DNA from: Caldilineae bacterium
GTDB taxonomy: Bacteria > Chloroflexota > Anaerolineae > DUEN01
Reading direction: 5' to 3'
DNA length: 46,790 nucleotides
Assembly (NCBI GenBank): GCA_011176545.1
Contig: DUEN01000006.1
Span: 1 to 46,790 of the forward strand
Shown: piece after piece, positions 16,963-25,287 of the stretch
How the letters are laid out: the number at the start of each line of letters is the position of its first letter
How positions within the stretch are numbered: position 1 is the stretch's first letter
Translations under genes and position numbers: made by a program
The notes under the pieces: model-generated
What the model saw: only the letters and a program-made list of their open reading frames with translations
The model's database searches: none
Told to the model about the DNA's origin: nothing

Positions 16963-17859
16963 TCACGTCCGCAAGGTGGGATCCAGGGCATCTCGCAGGC
17001 CATCACCGACGAAGGTGAAGCTCAACGTCGTGATGGCGATCATTAGGGTGGGGAAGAGCCCCAGATGCCAGTACACCCGCAGGTAGGCCGCGCTGGACCC
17101 CACCATCTTTCCCCAGCTCGGGAGGGGATCGTCGATCCCCACGCCCAGAAAACTCAACCCGGCCTCGGCGAAGATGGCCGTGGGAATCCCCAATGTGAGC
17201 ATGATGATCAGGGGAGGCAAGGCGTTGGGCAGGACGTGACGGATCAGGATGTGCAGCTCCTTAGCCCCCACAGCCCGGGCCGCGACGATGAACTCCTTCT
17301 CGCGCAGAGAGAGGAGCTGAGCGCGCGTCAGCCGACACACCGGGACCCAGCTGGTGACGCTGATGGCCATGATCACGTTGAACAGCCCGGTGCCCAACAC
17401 GCTCATGATGAACAGCGCGAAGAGCAGGCTGGGAAAGGCCGTCATGATCTCCACCACGCGCAGGACGACGAAATCGAACTTCCCCCCACGCAGGCCGGCG
17501 AGCGCCCCTAGGGGGATGCCGATGCTGAAAGCCACCGCCTGCACTAAGAACCCGACCGTGAGGGAGGTGCGCGCGCCGTAGATGATGCGACTCAGCAGGT
17601 CGCGGCCGATGGCATCGGTGCCGAGCCAGTGAGCCGCGCTGGGGAACTGGCGCGCCTCCGATAACACCGCCTTGTCATAAGGATAGGGCGCCAGGATATC
17701 GGCGAAGACGGCCATGAAAATCAACCCGATGACGATGACAAGGCCCAACATGGCCAGCTTGTTGCGCGAGAAACGCCACATGGCATCGCGCCACAGGGTC
17801 CGCTGTCGCTGTGCGGAGAACGGTGTCGTCAGGCGAGCTTCAGAGACCGCTGTCGTCAT
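16963..17859 (-). CDS. peptide ABC transporter permease, DppC/OppC type
   Basis: 298 aa. N-terminal OppC-N segment with one membrane helix ([26 protein letters not shown]), the signature [21 protein letters not shown] and a permease core of about five more helices. The EAA loop that docks the ATPase is [19 protein letters not shown]. Starts inside the stop of the DppB-type gene (ATGA overlap, 17856-17859), so the two are translationally coupled. The lipoprotein gene follows 84 nt downstream. Confidence 0.93.
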   Translation of the reverse strand: MTTAVSEARLTTPFSAQRQRTLWRDAMWRFSRNKLAMLGLVIVIGLIFMAVFADILAPYPYDKAVLSEARQFPSAAHWLGTDAIGRDLLSRIIYGARTSLTVGFLVQAVAFSIGIPLGALAGLRGGKFDFVVLRVVEIMTAFPSLLFALFIMSVLGTGLFNVIMAISVTSWVPVCRLTRAQLLSLREKEFIVAARAVGAKELHILIRHVLPNALPPLIIMLTLGIPTAIFAEAGLSFLGVGIDDPLPSWGKMVGSSAAYLRVYWHLGLFPTLMIAITTLSFTFVGDGLRDALDPTLRT

Positions 17860-18791
17860 GTGGATTGCCTTCCGGTAAGCCGTACTCGTGGATCGACGAT
17901 GGTATACAGGATGTCACTCAGCAAGTAGGTGAAACCCCACAGGCCGGCGACCAGGAGCATCAGCGCCATGATCAGCGGATAATCACGTTCCCAGATACTC
18001 GTCACGAAGAAGCTCCCCAGACCGGGGATGCGGAAGACCGACTCGATAAAGATCGAGCCCGTCAACAGGTTGGGGATCTCCGGCCCCAGCACCGTGATCA
18101 GGGGGATCAAGGCGTTCTTCAGGACATGTCGGAGGATAATCCGCTTCTCGGTCAGGCCCTTGGCCCGCGCCGTGCGCACATAATCCGCGTGCAGCGCCTC
18201 CAACATGCTCACCCGGGTGTATCGGGCCACCAGCGCCATAGGGCCCAACGCGTAGGCCAGCATGGGCATGATCACATGCTTCGGCTCCTCCCATCCCCCC
18301 GTGGGAAGCCAGCGCAGACGCACGGCGAAGAGAAGCACCAGCCAGGTAGCCACCACAAAGTTGGGCACGGTGATCCCCATCGTGGCCAGGAAGGTGACGA
18401 TGTAATCCAACCATGTGTTCTGGCGGATCGCGGCCAGGATGCCGAAGAACAGGCCGAAACTATAGGCGAAGGCGATCGTCGCCAGCCCCAACTGGATCGT
18501 CGGCGGCCAGACGCGTCGGATCAGCTCGGTGACGCTCTCCGTGGGACTCTGATACGAGACGCCGAAATCGAGATGTAACGCACGCCACATGTAGCGCGCA
18601 TACTGTTCCCAGAGGGGACGATCCAGACCATACTTGCGCAGGATATTGGCCTTCGCCTCCGGAGGGAGCGGCATCTTCGTCTCGTCAAAAGGGCCACCGG
18701 GCACGGAATGCATCAGGAGGAAGGTGATGATCGAGACGGCGAAGAACACGAAGACCAGGCTGATCAGACGGCCGATGATGTATCGCGTCAT
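17856..18791 (-). CDS. peptide ABC transporter permease, DppB/OppB type
   Basis: 311 aa, standard length. Opens with [20 protein letters not shown] (first membrane helix) and the periplasmic [18 protein letters not shown] segment. The EAA loop is [20 protein letters not shown]. The family-typical ending [20 protein letters not shown] is present. First gene of the operon; a TTGACA-type promoter lies about 90 nt upstream. No ATPase (DppD/DppF) gene is present in the window, so it must share ATPases encoded elsewhere. Confidence 0.93.
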   Translation of the reverse strand: MTRYIIGRLISLVFVFFAVSIITFLLMHSVPGGPFDETKMPLPPEAKANILRKYGLDRPLWEQYARYMWRALHLDFGVSYQSPTESVTELIRRVWPPTIQLGLATIAFAYSFGLFFGILAAIRQNTWLDYIVTFLATMGITVPNFVVATWLVLLFAVRLRWLPTGGWEEPKHVIMPMLAYALGPMALVARYTRVSMLEALHADYVRTARAKGLTEKRIILRHVLKNALIPLITVLGPEIPNLLTGSIFIESVFRIPGLGSFFVTSIWERDYPLIMALMLLVAGLWGFTYLLSDILYTIVDPRVRLTGRQST

Positions 18792-18882
18792 GAAGCCCCT
18801 ATCCTAACATGAGAATGATGAACGATCGCATGGTACACAAGCGATCGAGAGGAGAACAGAGGACTCGGGCGTATCCGCGGTT

Positions 18883-18912
18883 ACTCTAGCACAGGGAGCA
18901 TCTACCTGTCAA
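18883..18912 (-). promoter_or_regulatory. sigma70-type promoter of the peptide-transporter operon
   Basis: Perfect TTGACA (18907-18912), an 18-bp spacer and TAGAGT (18883-18888) on the minus strand, about 92 nt before the ATG at 18791. Confidence 0.65.
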
Positions 18913-18956
18913 GCGCCGCGATTTGCAATTTTCCTAATACGGAACGCCCGGTTGGA

Positions 18957-18987
18957 GAATCCCGGCCTCTCAGAGAGGCCGGGATTC
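18957..18987. repeat. hairpin-forming palindrome after the LysE-type gene
   Basis: A 14-bp perfect stem, GAATCCCGGCCTCT with a 3-nt loop. It ends directly before the stop codon of the exporter gene. Without a T-tract it is either a factor-dependent terminator, an mRNA 3'-end protector, or another member of the mobile palindromes. Confidence 0.55.
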
Positions 18988-18989
18988 CC

Positions 18990-19598
18990 TCATCCCATCA
19001 CCCCCTGCCACAATTGGTACAGGCCGAAGAGGAAGAGGGCCAGAGCGGAGACGCCGTTGAGCGCGCGACGGACCCGCGGCCCCAGCCTTCGCGCGGTGGC
19101 GAAGAGGATCACGAGCAGGGCCGTGCCGCTGACGAGGGCGCCATAGAAGCCCCCCACGAAGCTGACGGCTAGGCTCGCGGACCGACGCCAGCCTTCCAAC
19201 ACGATAGGCCCGGCCACGATGCCCCAAAACAGATACGGATTGGGGTTGAGCGCGTTCATCACGATGGCTTTTGTCAGGGTCTGTGGCCCCGAATCCAAAG
19301 GCGCATCCACCAGAGTCACAGGTTGGCGAGCTGCCCGGTAGGCCCCCAGGGCCAGGTAGAGGATGAACGCGCCGCCGGCCACCCGCACGACCCGCAGGAA
19401 GCCATCGGGCATTTGCGTCAAGGCCAGCAACGCCAGCGCGACGATGGGCCCATCGCTGAAGAGAGGGGCCAGGGCGGCGGGGAGTGTCCGCCGCCAGCCG
19501 TTTCGCATCGTCTGGGATAACAGGAAGGCCTGAAACGGTCCGGGCGACGCCGCGGCGGATATCCCCAACGCCACCCCCTGTAGCAGATAGCCGAACAA
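18990..19598 (-). CDS. LysE/RhtB-family amino acid exporter
   Basis: 202 aa with about six membrane segments. The N-terminal GVALGISAAASPGPFQAFLLSQTMRNGWR carries the family PGP motif, and the middle has NALNPNPYLFWGIVAGP. Family members export amino acids such as Lys, Arg, Thr, homoserine or branched-chain residues. The start is TTG at 19598, with GAGGGG 5 nt upstream, just 9 nt after the valS stop. It is therefore probably transcribed from the T-box-controlled valS promoter, which hints at a valine-related substrate (inference). Confidence 0.85.
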   Translation of the reverse strand: MFGYLLQGVALGISAAASPGPFQAFLLSQTMRNGWRRTLPAALAPLFSDGPIVALALLALTQMPDGFLRVVRVAGGAFILYLALGAYRAARQPVTLVDAPLDSGPQTLTKAIVMNALNPNPYLFWGIVAGPIVLEGWRRSASLAVSFVGGFYGALVSGTALLVILFATARRLGPRVRRALNGVSALALFLFGLYQLWQGVMG

Positions 19599-19607
19599 GG
19601 CGGCCCC

Positions 19608-22328
19608 TCACTCCAACAAACTCAGCCGCTCCTGCAGCCGGGCCAGTCGCTCCTGCAGCTCGGCCAGCTTGGCCTCCTCGCGGGCGACCACCTCGGCGGG
19701 CGCCTTGGAACGGAAGCCATCGTTGGCCAGCAACCTCTCGCTGCGCGCGATATCCTTCCGGACCGCATCCATCGCCTTTTGCAGCCGCGCCCGCTCCGCG
19801 TCCAGATCCACCATGCCGGCCAGCGGCAAATAGACGCTGACACTGCCGGCGACGATGGTCACCGCTCGCTCCGGCGCTGGCAGCGACTCCTCGATCACCA
19901 ATTGCTCCGGATCCAGCCGCGCCAGTGAGATCAGGATCTCCCGCTGCTCACGCAGCCAGTCCGTCGCCTGGCCGGCGCTGATCATGGCCGCGATGCGCCG
20001 CCCCGGCTCCACGCTGAACTCCGCCCGCGCGTTCCGGATGCCCCGCACGATCTCCTGAACCAGTCCCATCCGCGCTACGGCCGTCTCATCCACCGCGCCG
20101 GGTTCCGGCCACCGGGCGATGATCAACGCCTCGCCCGGATGCGGCAGCCGCTGCCAGATGGCCTCGGTGACGAAGGGCATGAAGGGATGCAGCAGCCGCA
20201 ACGTATGCTCCAGTATGTACACCAACACCCGCCGAGCCGTCGCCTTGGCCTCCTCGTCCTCACCGTACAGCCGGATCTTGGCGATCTCGATGAACCAGTC
20301 GCAGAACTCGCTCCACAGGAAGTCATGGATCTGACGGCCGGCCTCGCCGAATTGATATGCCTCCATTAACTGCGTCACATCCGCCACCAATCGGTGATAC
20401 CGGCTGATGATCCAGCGATCGGCCAGCGTCAGCCCCGGATCGTCGAGCGACAACACCTCCACGGGCTCGGCGCCGTCCAGATTGCTGATGACAAACCGGG
20501 CCGCGTTCCAGATTTTGTTAGCGAAGTTACGGGCCGCCTCCACCTTTTTCACGTCCAGTCGCACATCGTTCCCCGGCGTGCTGGAGGTCACCAGCATGAA
20601 TCGCAGCGCATCACAGCCATATTTGTCGATCAACTCCACCGGATCCAGCGCGTTGCCCAGCGACTTGCTCATCTTCCGACCCTGGGCGTCCCGGATGATC
20701 CCATGCAGGTACACCATGCTGAATGGGGGCTTGCCGGTGAACTTCAGCCCCATCATAATCATGCGCGCCACCCAGAAGAACAGGATATCGTATCCGGTCT
20801 CCAGCACGCTGGTCGGGTAGAAGTACTTGTAATCCTCGGTCTCCTCGGGCCAGCCCAGCGTGCTGAAGGGCCACAGCCCGGATGAGAACCAGGTGTCCAG
20901 CACGTCGGGATCCTGCTCGATGTTCTTGCTACCACAGTGCGCGCACTCGGTGGGATCGGTCAGCTCGCAGGTCTGGCCGCCGCAATCACGGCAATACCAC
21001 ACCGGGATGCGATGCCCCCACCACAACTGGCGGCTGATGCACCAATCACGGATGTTCTCCATCCAGTTGAAATACACCTTGGCGAAGCGCTCCGGGATGA
21101 TGCGGATGCGGCCATCCCGCACGGCCTCGATGGCCGGCTCCGCCAGCGGCTTGATCTTCACGAACCACTGGGTGGAGATGCGCGGCTCCACGATGGTGCC
21201 GCATCGCTGGCAATGCCCAATGGCATGGCGATGCGGCTCCACTTTCACCAACAGCCCTTCCTTCTCCAGATCGGCCACCAGCCGCTCTCGGCACTCGAAA
21301 CGATCCAGTCCGGCATACGGCCCCGCTTCCTCGCCCATAGCGCCAGTGTCCGTCATCACGTCCACCTGGGGCAGGTCATGTCGCTGCCCGATCTCATAGT
21401 CGGTCGGGTCGTGGGCTGGGGTCACCTTCACCGCGCCGGTGCCGAACTCGGGATCCACCGCATCATCGGCGATAATGGGGATACGACGGCCGATAGCTGG
21501 CAACACGGCCATGCGCCCTACCGTCTGGGTGTATCGCTCATCCTCAGGATGCACGGCCACCGCCGTATCACCCAGGATCGTCTCCGGCCGGGTGGTCGCC
21601 ACCTGAATGAACTCGGTCGCTCCCTCCGCCCAGCGGCCGGATCCCCATTCAGCGCGTGGGCCATCCCATTCATCGGTGATCAGCGGATAGCGCACGTACC
21701 ACAGGTGACCGTCCTCCTCCTCGTGCTCCACCTCCAGATCGGAGATGGCCGACTCACAGCGAGGGCACCAGTTCACCAGGTAGGTGCCGCGATAGATCAG
21801 GCCCTCCTTATATAGTGTGACGAAGGCGGTGCGCACGGCGCGGGAGAGCCCTTCGTCCAACGTGAACCGCTCCCGATCCCAGTCGCAGCTCACGCCTAAC
21901 CGGCGATGCTGCTCCGTGATACGCGCGCCATACTCTTCCTTCCAGGCCCACACGCGCTCCAGGAACTTCTCACGCCCCAGGTCGTGGCGGGTCAGCCCCT
22001 CCTTGGCTAGCTGCCGCTCCACCACGTTCTGGGTGGCGATGCCCGCGTGATCCGTTCCGGGCACCCACAGCGTGGGCACGCCCTTCATCCGGTGATAGCG
22101 GATCATGAGATCCTCGACCGCGGCGGTCATGGCATGCCCCAGGTGCAGCGCGCCGGTCACGTTGGGCGGCGGCATGGAGATCACGAACGGCTTCTGATCC
22201 CGGCTGGCCAACCCCTTAGCGAACTGGGTCTCCGGCTTGAAGTACTTCTGCGCCTCCCACCAATCATAGATCTGTTGCTCGAACTCCCTCGGGTTATACG
22301 TCTTAGGCATCTCTCTCTGATCAGCCAT
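19608..22328 (-). CDS. valS: valyl-tRNA synthetase
   Basis: 906 aa, class I synthetase charging tRNA-Val. HIGH motif region PPPNVTGALHLGHAM (about 50-66), an editing domain with TTRPETILGDTAVAVHP, KMSKS motif GRKMSKSLGNALDP (about 547-556), zinc-knuckle-type cysteines (WYCRDCGGQ, CAHCG), an anticodon-binding domain and a C-terminal coiled coil (LDAERARLQKAMDAVRKDI to the end) as in ValRS. The ORF runs 48 codons further upstream, but that stretch covers the T-box terminator. The start at 22328 has AAGGAG 4 nt upstream. Controlled by the upstream T-box; a LysE-type exporter gene follows 9 nt after the stop. Confidence 0.97.
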   Translation of the reverse strand: MADQREMPKTYNPREFEQQIYDWWEAQKYFKPETQFAKGLASRDQKPFVISMPPPNVTGALHLGHAMTAAVEDLMIRYHRMKGVPTLWVPGTDHAGIATQNVVERQLAKEGLTRHDLGREKFLERVWAWKEEYGARITEQHRRLGVSCDWDRERFTLDEGLSRAVRTAFVTLYKEGLIYRGTYLVNWCPRCESAISDLEVEHEEEDGHLWYVRYPLITDEWDGPRAEWGSGRWAEGATEFIQVATTRPETILGDTAVAVHPEDERYTQTVGRMAVLPAIGRRIPIIADDAVDPEFGTGAVKVTPAHDPTDYEIGQRHDLPQVDVMTDTGAMGEEAGPYAGLDRFECRERLVADLEKEGLLVKVEPHRHAIGHCQRCGTIVEPRISTQWFVKIKPLAEPAIEAVRDGRIRIIPERFAKVYFNWMENIRDWCISRQLWWGHRIPVWYCRDCGGQTCELTDPTECAHCGSKNIEQDPDVLDTWFSSGLWPFSTLGWPEETEDYKYFYPTSVLETGYDILFFWVARMIMMGLKFTGKPPFSMVYLHGIIRDAQGRKMSKSLGNALDPVELIDKYGCDALRFMLVTSSTPGNDVRLDVKKVEAARNFANKIWNAARFVISNLDGAEPVEVLSLDDPGLTLADRWIISRYHRLVADVTQLMEAYQFGEAGRQIHDFLWSEFCDWFIEIAKIRLYGEDEEAKATARRVLVYILEHTLRLLHPFMPFVTEAIWQRLPHPGEALIIARWPEPGAVDETAVARMGLVQEIVRGIRNARAEFSVEPGRRIAAMISAGQATDWLREQREILISLARLDPEQLVIEESLPAPERAVTIVAGSVSVYLPLAGMVDLDAERARLQKAMDAVRKDIARSERLLANDGFRSKAPAEVVAREEAKLAELQERLARLQERLSLLE

Positions 22329-22350
22329 CGCGCTCCTTCCCCCCATGTAT

Positions 22351-22378
22351 AATCCCCAGTCTCCAATCCCCAATCTCC
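22351..22378 (-). repeat. heptamer array between T-box terminator and valS start
   Basis: Four tandem 7-nt units on the plus strand: AATCCCC, AGTCTCC, AATCCCC, AATCTCC. They lie between the terminator (22390) and the valS SD, in the valS 5' untranslated region. Same period as the arrays near the glycosyltransferase genes but a different unit. Confidence 0.6.
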
Positions 22379-22387
22379 AACTTACCA

Positions 22388-22642
22388 TTAAAAAACCCCC
22401 TCGCCACAAGGACGAGAGGGTCCTCCCGCGGTACCACCTTGCTTGACGGGAAACGTTCTGCTTCCCGCCCACTCTGCCGCTATAACGGGCGAACCCGGGC
22501 CTCCCTACTGGCGTTCAGGAGGCCAGCTCCCCGGCGACCTTCGGCGGCGCTCGTCGGGCGAGGCTCCCAGCCGACGACCTCGCCTCTCTGGCGACTGCGT
22601 ACCGCCTACTCCTCCGGTTCTCAGCCATTATCTGTCGCTGAC
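22388..22642 (-). promoter_or_regulatory. T-box riboswitch leader of valS
   Basis: On the minus strand the conserved T-box GGTGGTACCGCGGG (22425-22438) directly precedes a terminator hairpin. Upstream, about 200 nt fold into a Stem-I-like region with AGTA and AGAG-type motifs (near 22606 and 22586). A GTC triplet (22536-22538) in a GAAGGTCGCC context is a plausible valine specifier. Uncharged tRNA-Val would pair with the specifier and the TGG bulge, stabilise the antiterminator and allow valS transcription. Confidence 0.9.
22390..22422 (-). terminator. T-box attenuator terminator
   Basis: Minus strand stem ACCCTCTCG with CGAGGGGGT followed by a run of six U. It is the OFF structure of the valS T-box, 61 nt before the valS start. 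Confidence 0.85.
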
Positions 22643-22648
22643 AGTGAG

Positions 22649-22677
22649 ATTATAGCCTCAGCTCAACAGGGTGTCAA
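22649..22677 (-). promoter_or_regulatory. consensus promoter of the T-box/valS transcript
   Basis: Perfect TTGACA (22672-22677), a 17-bp spacer and perfect TATAAT (22649-22654). Start point near 22642. Confidence 0.85.
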
Positions 22678-22931
22678 ACCGCCTGTGAAGCCGGGGGGCA
22701 TTTCAGACAACAGGCAGGTATGGGAACCTGCCCTATCGCGCCATATCCCCCACATAATCCACGGAGGGCGGCTTTCCATAACTCAGAGGAATTAGTGTCC
22801 CAGAAAGCCCTCTCATGCAGGGCTTCCGGACCGTCATCGAGCTTACAGATCAACTCTGGGGGGTTAAGCATAATGGGACTTGCTATGAATTGTGTAGTAC
22901 TCTGAAGGGACAAAGGGGGAAACGCGGCATC
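22678..22931. other. spacer between valS and PIG-L with two short hairpins
   Basis: 254 nt between the valS promoter and the PIG-L start. It contains hairpins GGCAGGT/ACCTGCC (22713-22732) and AAGCCCT/AGGGCTT (22805-22825). I see no convincing plus-strand promoter; the PIG-L reading frame is open back to 22815, but the upstream part has no recognisable domain. Confidence 0.4.
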
Positions 22932-23789
22932 ATGGCGAGGAAACGGACGCTGCTAGCGGTCTTTGCCCATCCGGATGATGAGTCGTTCGGCATAGGGGGC
23001 ACATTGGCCCATTACGCACGCCAGGGCGTACGCGTGGTCCTTGTATGTGCCACAAATGGGGAAGCGGGGGAGATCGCCGATCCGAGTCTGGCCACGCGCG
23101 AAACACTGGCCCAGGTGCGACAGGCGGAGCTGCGATGTGCGGCCAGGCAACTGGGCATCGCGGAGGTGATCTTCCTGGGCTATCGCGATTCGGGCATGAA
23201 GGGCTCGCCCGATAATCAACATCCACATGCGCTCATCAACGCGCCAGCCGAAGAGGTCGTATCCCGATTGGTCGGTATTATACGCCGCGTGCGACCGGAT
23301 GTGGTGATCACCTTCGAGCCCAACGGGGGCTATGGTCATCCAGATCACATGACCATCCACCGACACACGGTGGCTGCTTTCCACGCTGCTGGAGACCCCG
23401 ATCGCTATCCCGAGCAAGGAGCTCCCTGGCAACCCGCCCGGCTCTTCTATACGGCGATCCCTCGCTCCGTCTTCCGGGAGATACGTCAGCGCTTGCAGGA
23501 AATGGGCGTGGACACCCGGGACATAGAGGAGAGGGAACGGGCCGGACTGGGCTGGCCGGATGAACAGGTGAACGTCGTCCTGGATGTCTCGGACAGCGTG
23601 GAAGCGAAATGGCGAGCCATCCATTGTCATCGGACGCAATTAGGACCGAAGAGCATCTTCCTCCACATACCGGAGGACGTGGCCAGGACGATCTTGGCAC
23701 GCGAGTATTTCGCCCTGGCGTACCCACCGCCTGCTCCTGGGGAGAGGAAGTACGACTTATTTGAAAACGGTACCGTATCCCTCGGGTAG
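22932..23789 (+). CDS. PIG-L/LmbE-family deacetylase
   Basis: 285 aa. Zinc motif AHPDDE (residues 12-17) and the second site GGYGHPDHMTIHRH, as in MshB/BshB and other N-acetylglucosaminyl-derivative deacetylases. The ending FALAYPPP and length match the family. It removes an N-acetyl group from a sugar conjugate; the candidate roles are low-molecular-weight thiol synthesis or glycolipid processing, and nothing here decides between them. Start at 22932 chosen because homology begins at once; a GGGGGA lies about 12 nt upstream. Confidence 0.88.
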   Translation: MARKRTLLAVFAHPDDESFGIGGTLAHYARQGVRVVLVCATNGEAGEIADPSLATRETLAQVRQAELRCAARQLGIAEVIFLGYRDSGMKGSPDNQHPHALINAPAEEVVSRLVGIIRRVRPDVVITFEPNGGYGHPDHMTIHRHTVAAFHAAGDPDRYPEQGAPWQPARLFYTAIPRSVFREIRQRLQEMGVDTRDIEERERAGLGWPDEQVNVVLDVSDSVEAKWRAIHCHRTQLGPKSIFLHIPEDVARTILAREYFALAYPPPAPGERKYDLFENGTVSLG

Positions 23790-23860
23790 GCACAGTGCAC
23801 CCGGAACCCTTGCTCGTCATGATCTAATGCCCTTTGCGACTGAGAAAGTGGGTCCCGCCG

Positions 23861-23889
23861 TTGACATCCCCGGGAAGGCACGTTATGAT
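23861..23889 (+). promoter_or_regulatory. sigma70-type promoter for the TIM-barrel gene
   Basis: Perfect TTGACA (23861-23866), a 17-bp spacer and TATGAT (23884-23889), 63 nt before the start at 23953. Confidence 0.7.
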
Positions 23890-23952
23890 GCCCACGCGTC
23901 CCCAAGAACAGGCGGGCGCGCGTTTGGACGAGCCAGATAGGAGGAAGTCACC

Positions 23953-24726
23953 ATGCGATTTGGATGCTGCACAACGATCGAGAACGCGCCGCTGGTCGCC
24001 GAGGCCGGATACGATTTCATCGAGTTGGGCGTGTTCCGAGATCTCCGTCCCGAGACACCCGATGAGGAGTGGGCTCCCGTCCGGGCCGCCATCGAGGCTA
24101 TGCCCTTGCGCCCAGCCGCGTTTAACGTCATGCTGCCGGGCGATCTGAAGATCACAGGCCCTGACGTGGATGCCGAACGGGTGCAGCGCTACGTGAATGT
24201 CGCCTTTCAGCGCGCGGCCGCCCTGGGCGGCGAGGTGATCGTCTTCGGATCCGGGGGCGCTCGCGCGGTGCCAGAGGGGTTCCCTCGAGAGCAGGCATGG
24301 GAGCAACTCATCCAGTTCGCGCGATGGGCGGGGGACGCCGCGCAGGCTGTGGGCATGCAGGTAGCCATCGAGCCCCTCAATCGCGGGGAGACGAACATCA
24401 TCAACTCCGTCACCGAGGCGCTGGAGCTGGCGAAGGCCGTCCAACATCCGGCCGTGAAGGTCCTGGCCGATCTGTACCACGTCGTCGTGGAGGATGAGCC
24501 CATCGATCACCTCCAGGACGCCAGAGGGTGGCTCGCCCACGTACACGTGGCCGACACGGGTCGCCGATACCCGGGGAGCGGGTCATATCCTTACCCTAAC
24601 TTCTTTGGCGCCCTGAAAGCCATCGGATACGACCTGCGCATCTCGGTCGAGTGTCGCTGGGAGGACTTCGCCACGGAATGCCGAGCGGCCCTGCAATTCC
24701 TCCACGAGGCGTGGACACGCGCATGA
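23953..24726 (+). CDS. sugar phosphate isomerase/epimerase-like TIM barrel
   Basis: 257 aa, AP_endonuc_2/xylose-isomerase-like barrel. Likely metal ligands lie in VAIEPLNRGE (Glu), VLADLYHVVVED (Asp, His), AHVHVAD (His) and RISVECRW (Glu), the pattern of IolE/IolI and ketose 3-epimerases. Acts on a small sugar or inositol derivative; substrate unknown. SD AGGAGG with own promoter, so it is a single-gene unit. Confidence 0.85.
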   Translation: MRFGCCTTIENAPLVAEAGYDFIELGVFRDLRPETPDEEWAPVRAAIEAMPLRPAAFNVMLPGDLKITGPDVDAERVQRYVNVAFQRAAALGGEVIVFGSGGARAVPEGFPREQAWEQLIQFARWAGDAAQAVGMQVAIEPLNRGETNIINSVTEALELAKAVQHPAVKVLADLYHVVVEDEPIDHLQDARGWLAHVHVADTGRRYPGSGSYPYPNFFGALKAIGYDLRISVECRWEDFATECRAALQFLHEAWTRA

Positions 24727-24820
24727 GCCATTCGATATTAGCGTCTTGGTGACTTCGTGGTGGGTCTCAGATACGCCTTCCTTGCCAGGGAGGGCAATAG
24801 GCAGATTTTAACAACTGGAT

Positions 24821-24848
24821 TTGACAATATCCCGAAAAGGCATATAAT
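24821..24848 (+). promoter_or_regulatory. consensus promoter of the sulfur operon leader
   Basis: Perfect TTGACA (24821-24826), a 16-bp spacer and perfect TATAAT (24843-24848). The start point near 24855 leaves about 430 nt before the first start codon at 25288. Confidence 0.85.
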
Positions 24849-24854
24849 GCGAGC

Positions 24855-25243
24855 AACTCAACAGGAAAGATTTGAACCTATCGGAAGGGAAAGGGGTTAA
24901 ATTCACACATGCGAACGGGTTCCGCCATCCAGCCACGAGGCTGGCAGTCGCTGACGTCGCTAACGTGCATCTGTCCTTAGCGGGCGCAATCGGTCGTCTC
25001 GGGAATGGCCCCGAGGTGCGACGCGATTGCCCCGCCTTTGGCAGATGCGATGAGTCACGCCAGCGCGGCGATCCCGTTCTTCTTTTATGACATCATATGA
25101 GCGAATGAACAGGTAGTTAAGATATCACCGTTTCCTGGCTGGCACAGAGGGGTTTCCTCCCGTGCCAGAGCTCGGATTGACGGGCAAGGTATCCGTGCGG
25201 GACTCATCGCATGGCACATGGGGCCACGATGAGTCCCGTTTTT
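24855..25243 (+). ncRNA. structured leader RNA with terminator/antiterminator (candidate riboswitch)
   Basis: About 390 nt from the promoter start point to the T-tract. It contains a hairpin CCAGCC-ACGA-GGCTGG near 24930-24945 and an elongated imperfect hairpin 24967-25048 (outer stem GCATCTG/CAGATGC, then GCGGG/CCCGC, GCAATCG/CGATTGC, CTCGGG/CCCGAG). Another hairpin lies near 25138-25168 (CTGGCAC/GTGCCAG), and a terminator ends the leader. An alternative stem CGCTAA/TTAGCG (about 24959-24981) competes with the elongated hairpin. GCGATGAGTC (25047-25056) is a perfect complement of the terminator's left arm (25201-25210). I found no match to SAM, TPP, cobalamin or Moco riboswitches, nor to tmRNA or RNase P. 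A T-box is unlikely because TGGN is absent. Confidence 0.7.
25198..25243 (+). terminator. leader terminator of the sulfur operon
   Basis: A perfect 12-bp stem CGGGACTCATCG / CGATGAGTCCCG (25198-25238) followed by TTTTT. It lies 44 nt before the first gene, so read-through must be regulated for the operon to be expressed. Confidence 0.85.
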
Positions 25244-25287
25244 GTATCGCCTTCAATTGTCAGAAACCAACTATTCGGAGGGCAGCT

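Noticed and set aside
18957..18987. Rho-independent terminator for the LysE-type gene
   Set aside because: The stem is perfect but no T-run follows on either strand, so it is listed as a palindromic repeat only.
22329..22472. 48-codon N-terminal extension of valS
   Set aside because: It would translate the T-box terminator and the heptamer array; the ATG at 22328 has a proper SD and begins just before the conserved PKTYNPREFE segment.
24855..25243. Leader as a cysteine T-box
   Set aside because: GCAAGGT and GCGGGA near 25185-25202 recall the valS T-box, but the essential TGGN and the Stem I motifs are missing. It also does not resemble tmRNA, RNase P RNA, or SAM, TPP, cobalamin or Moco riboswitches.
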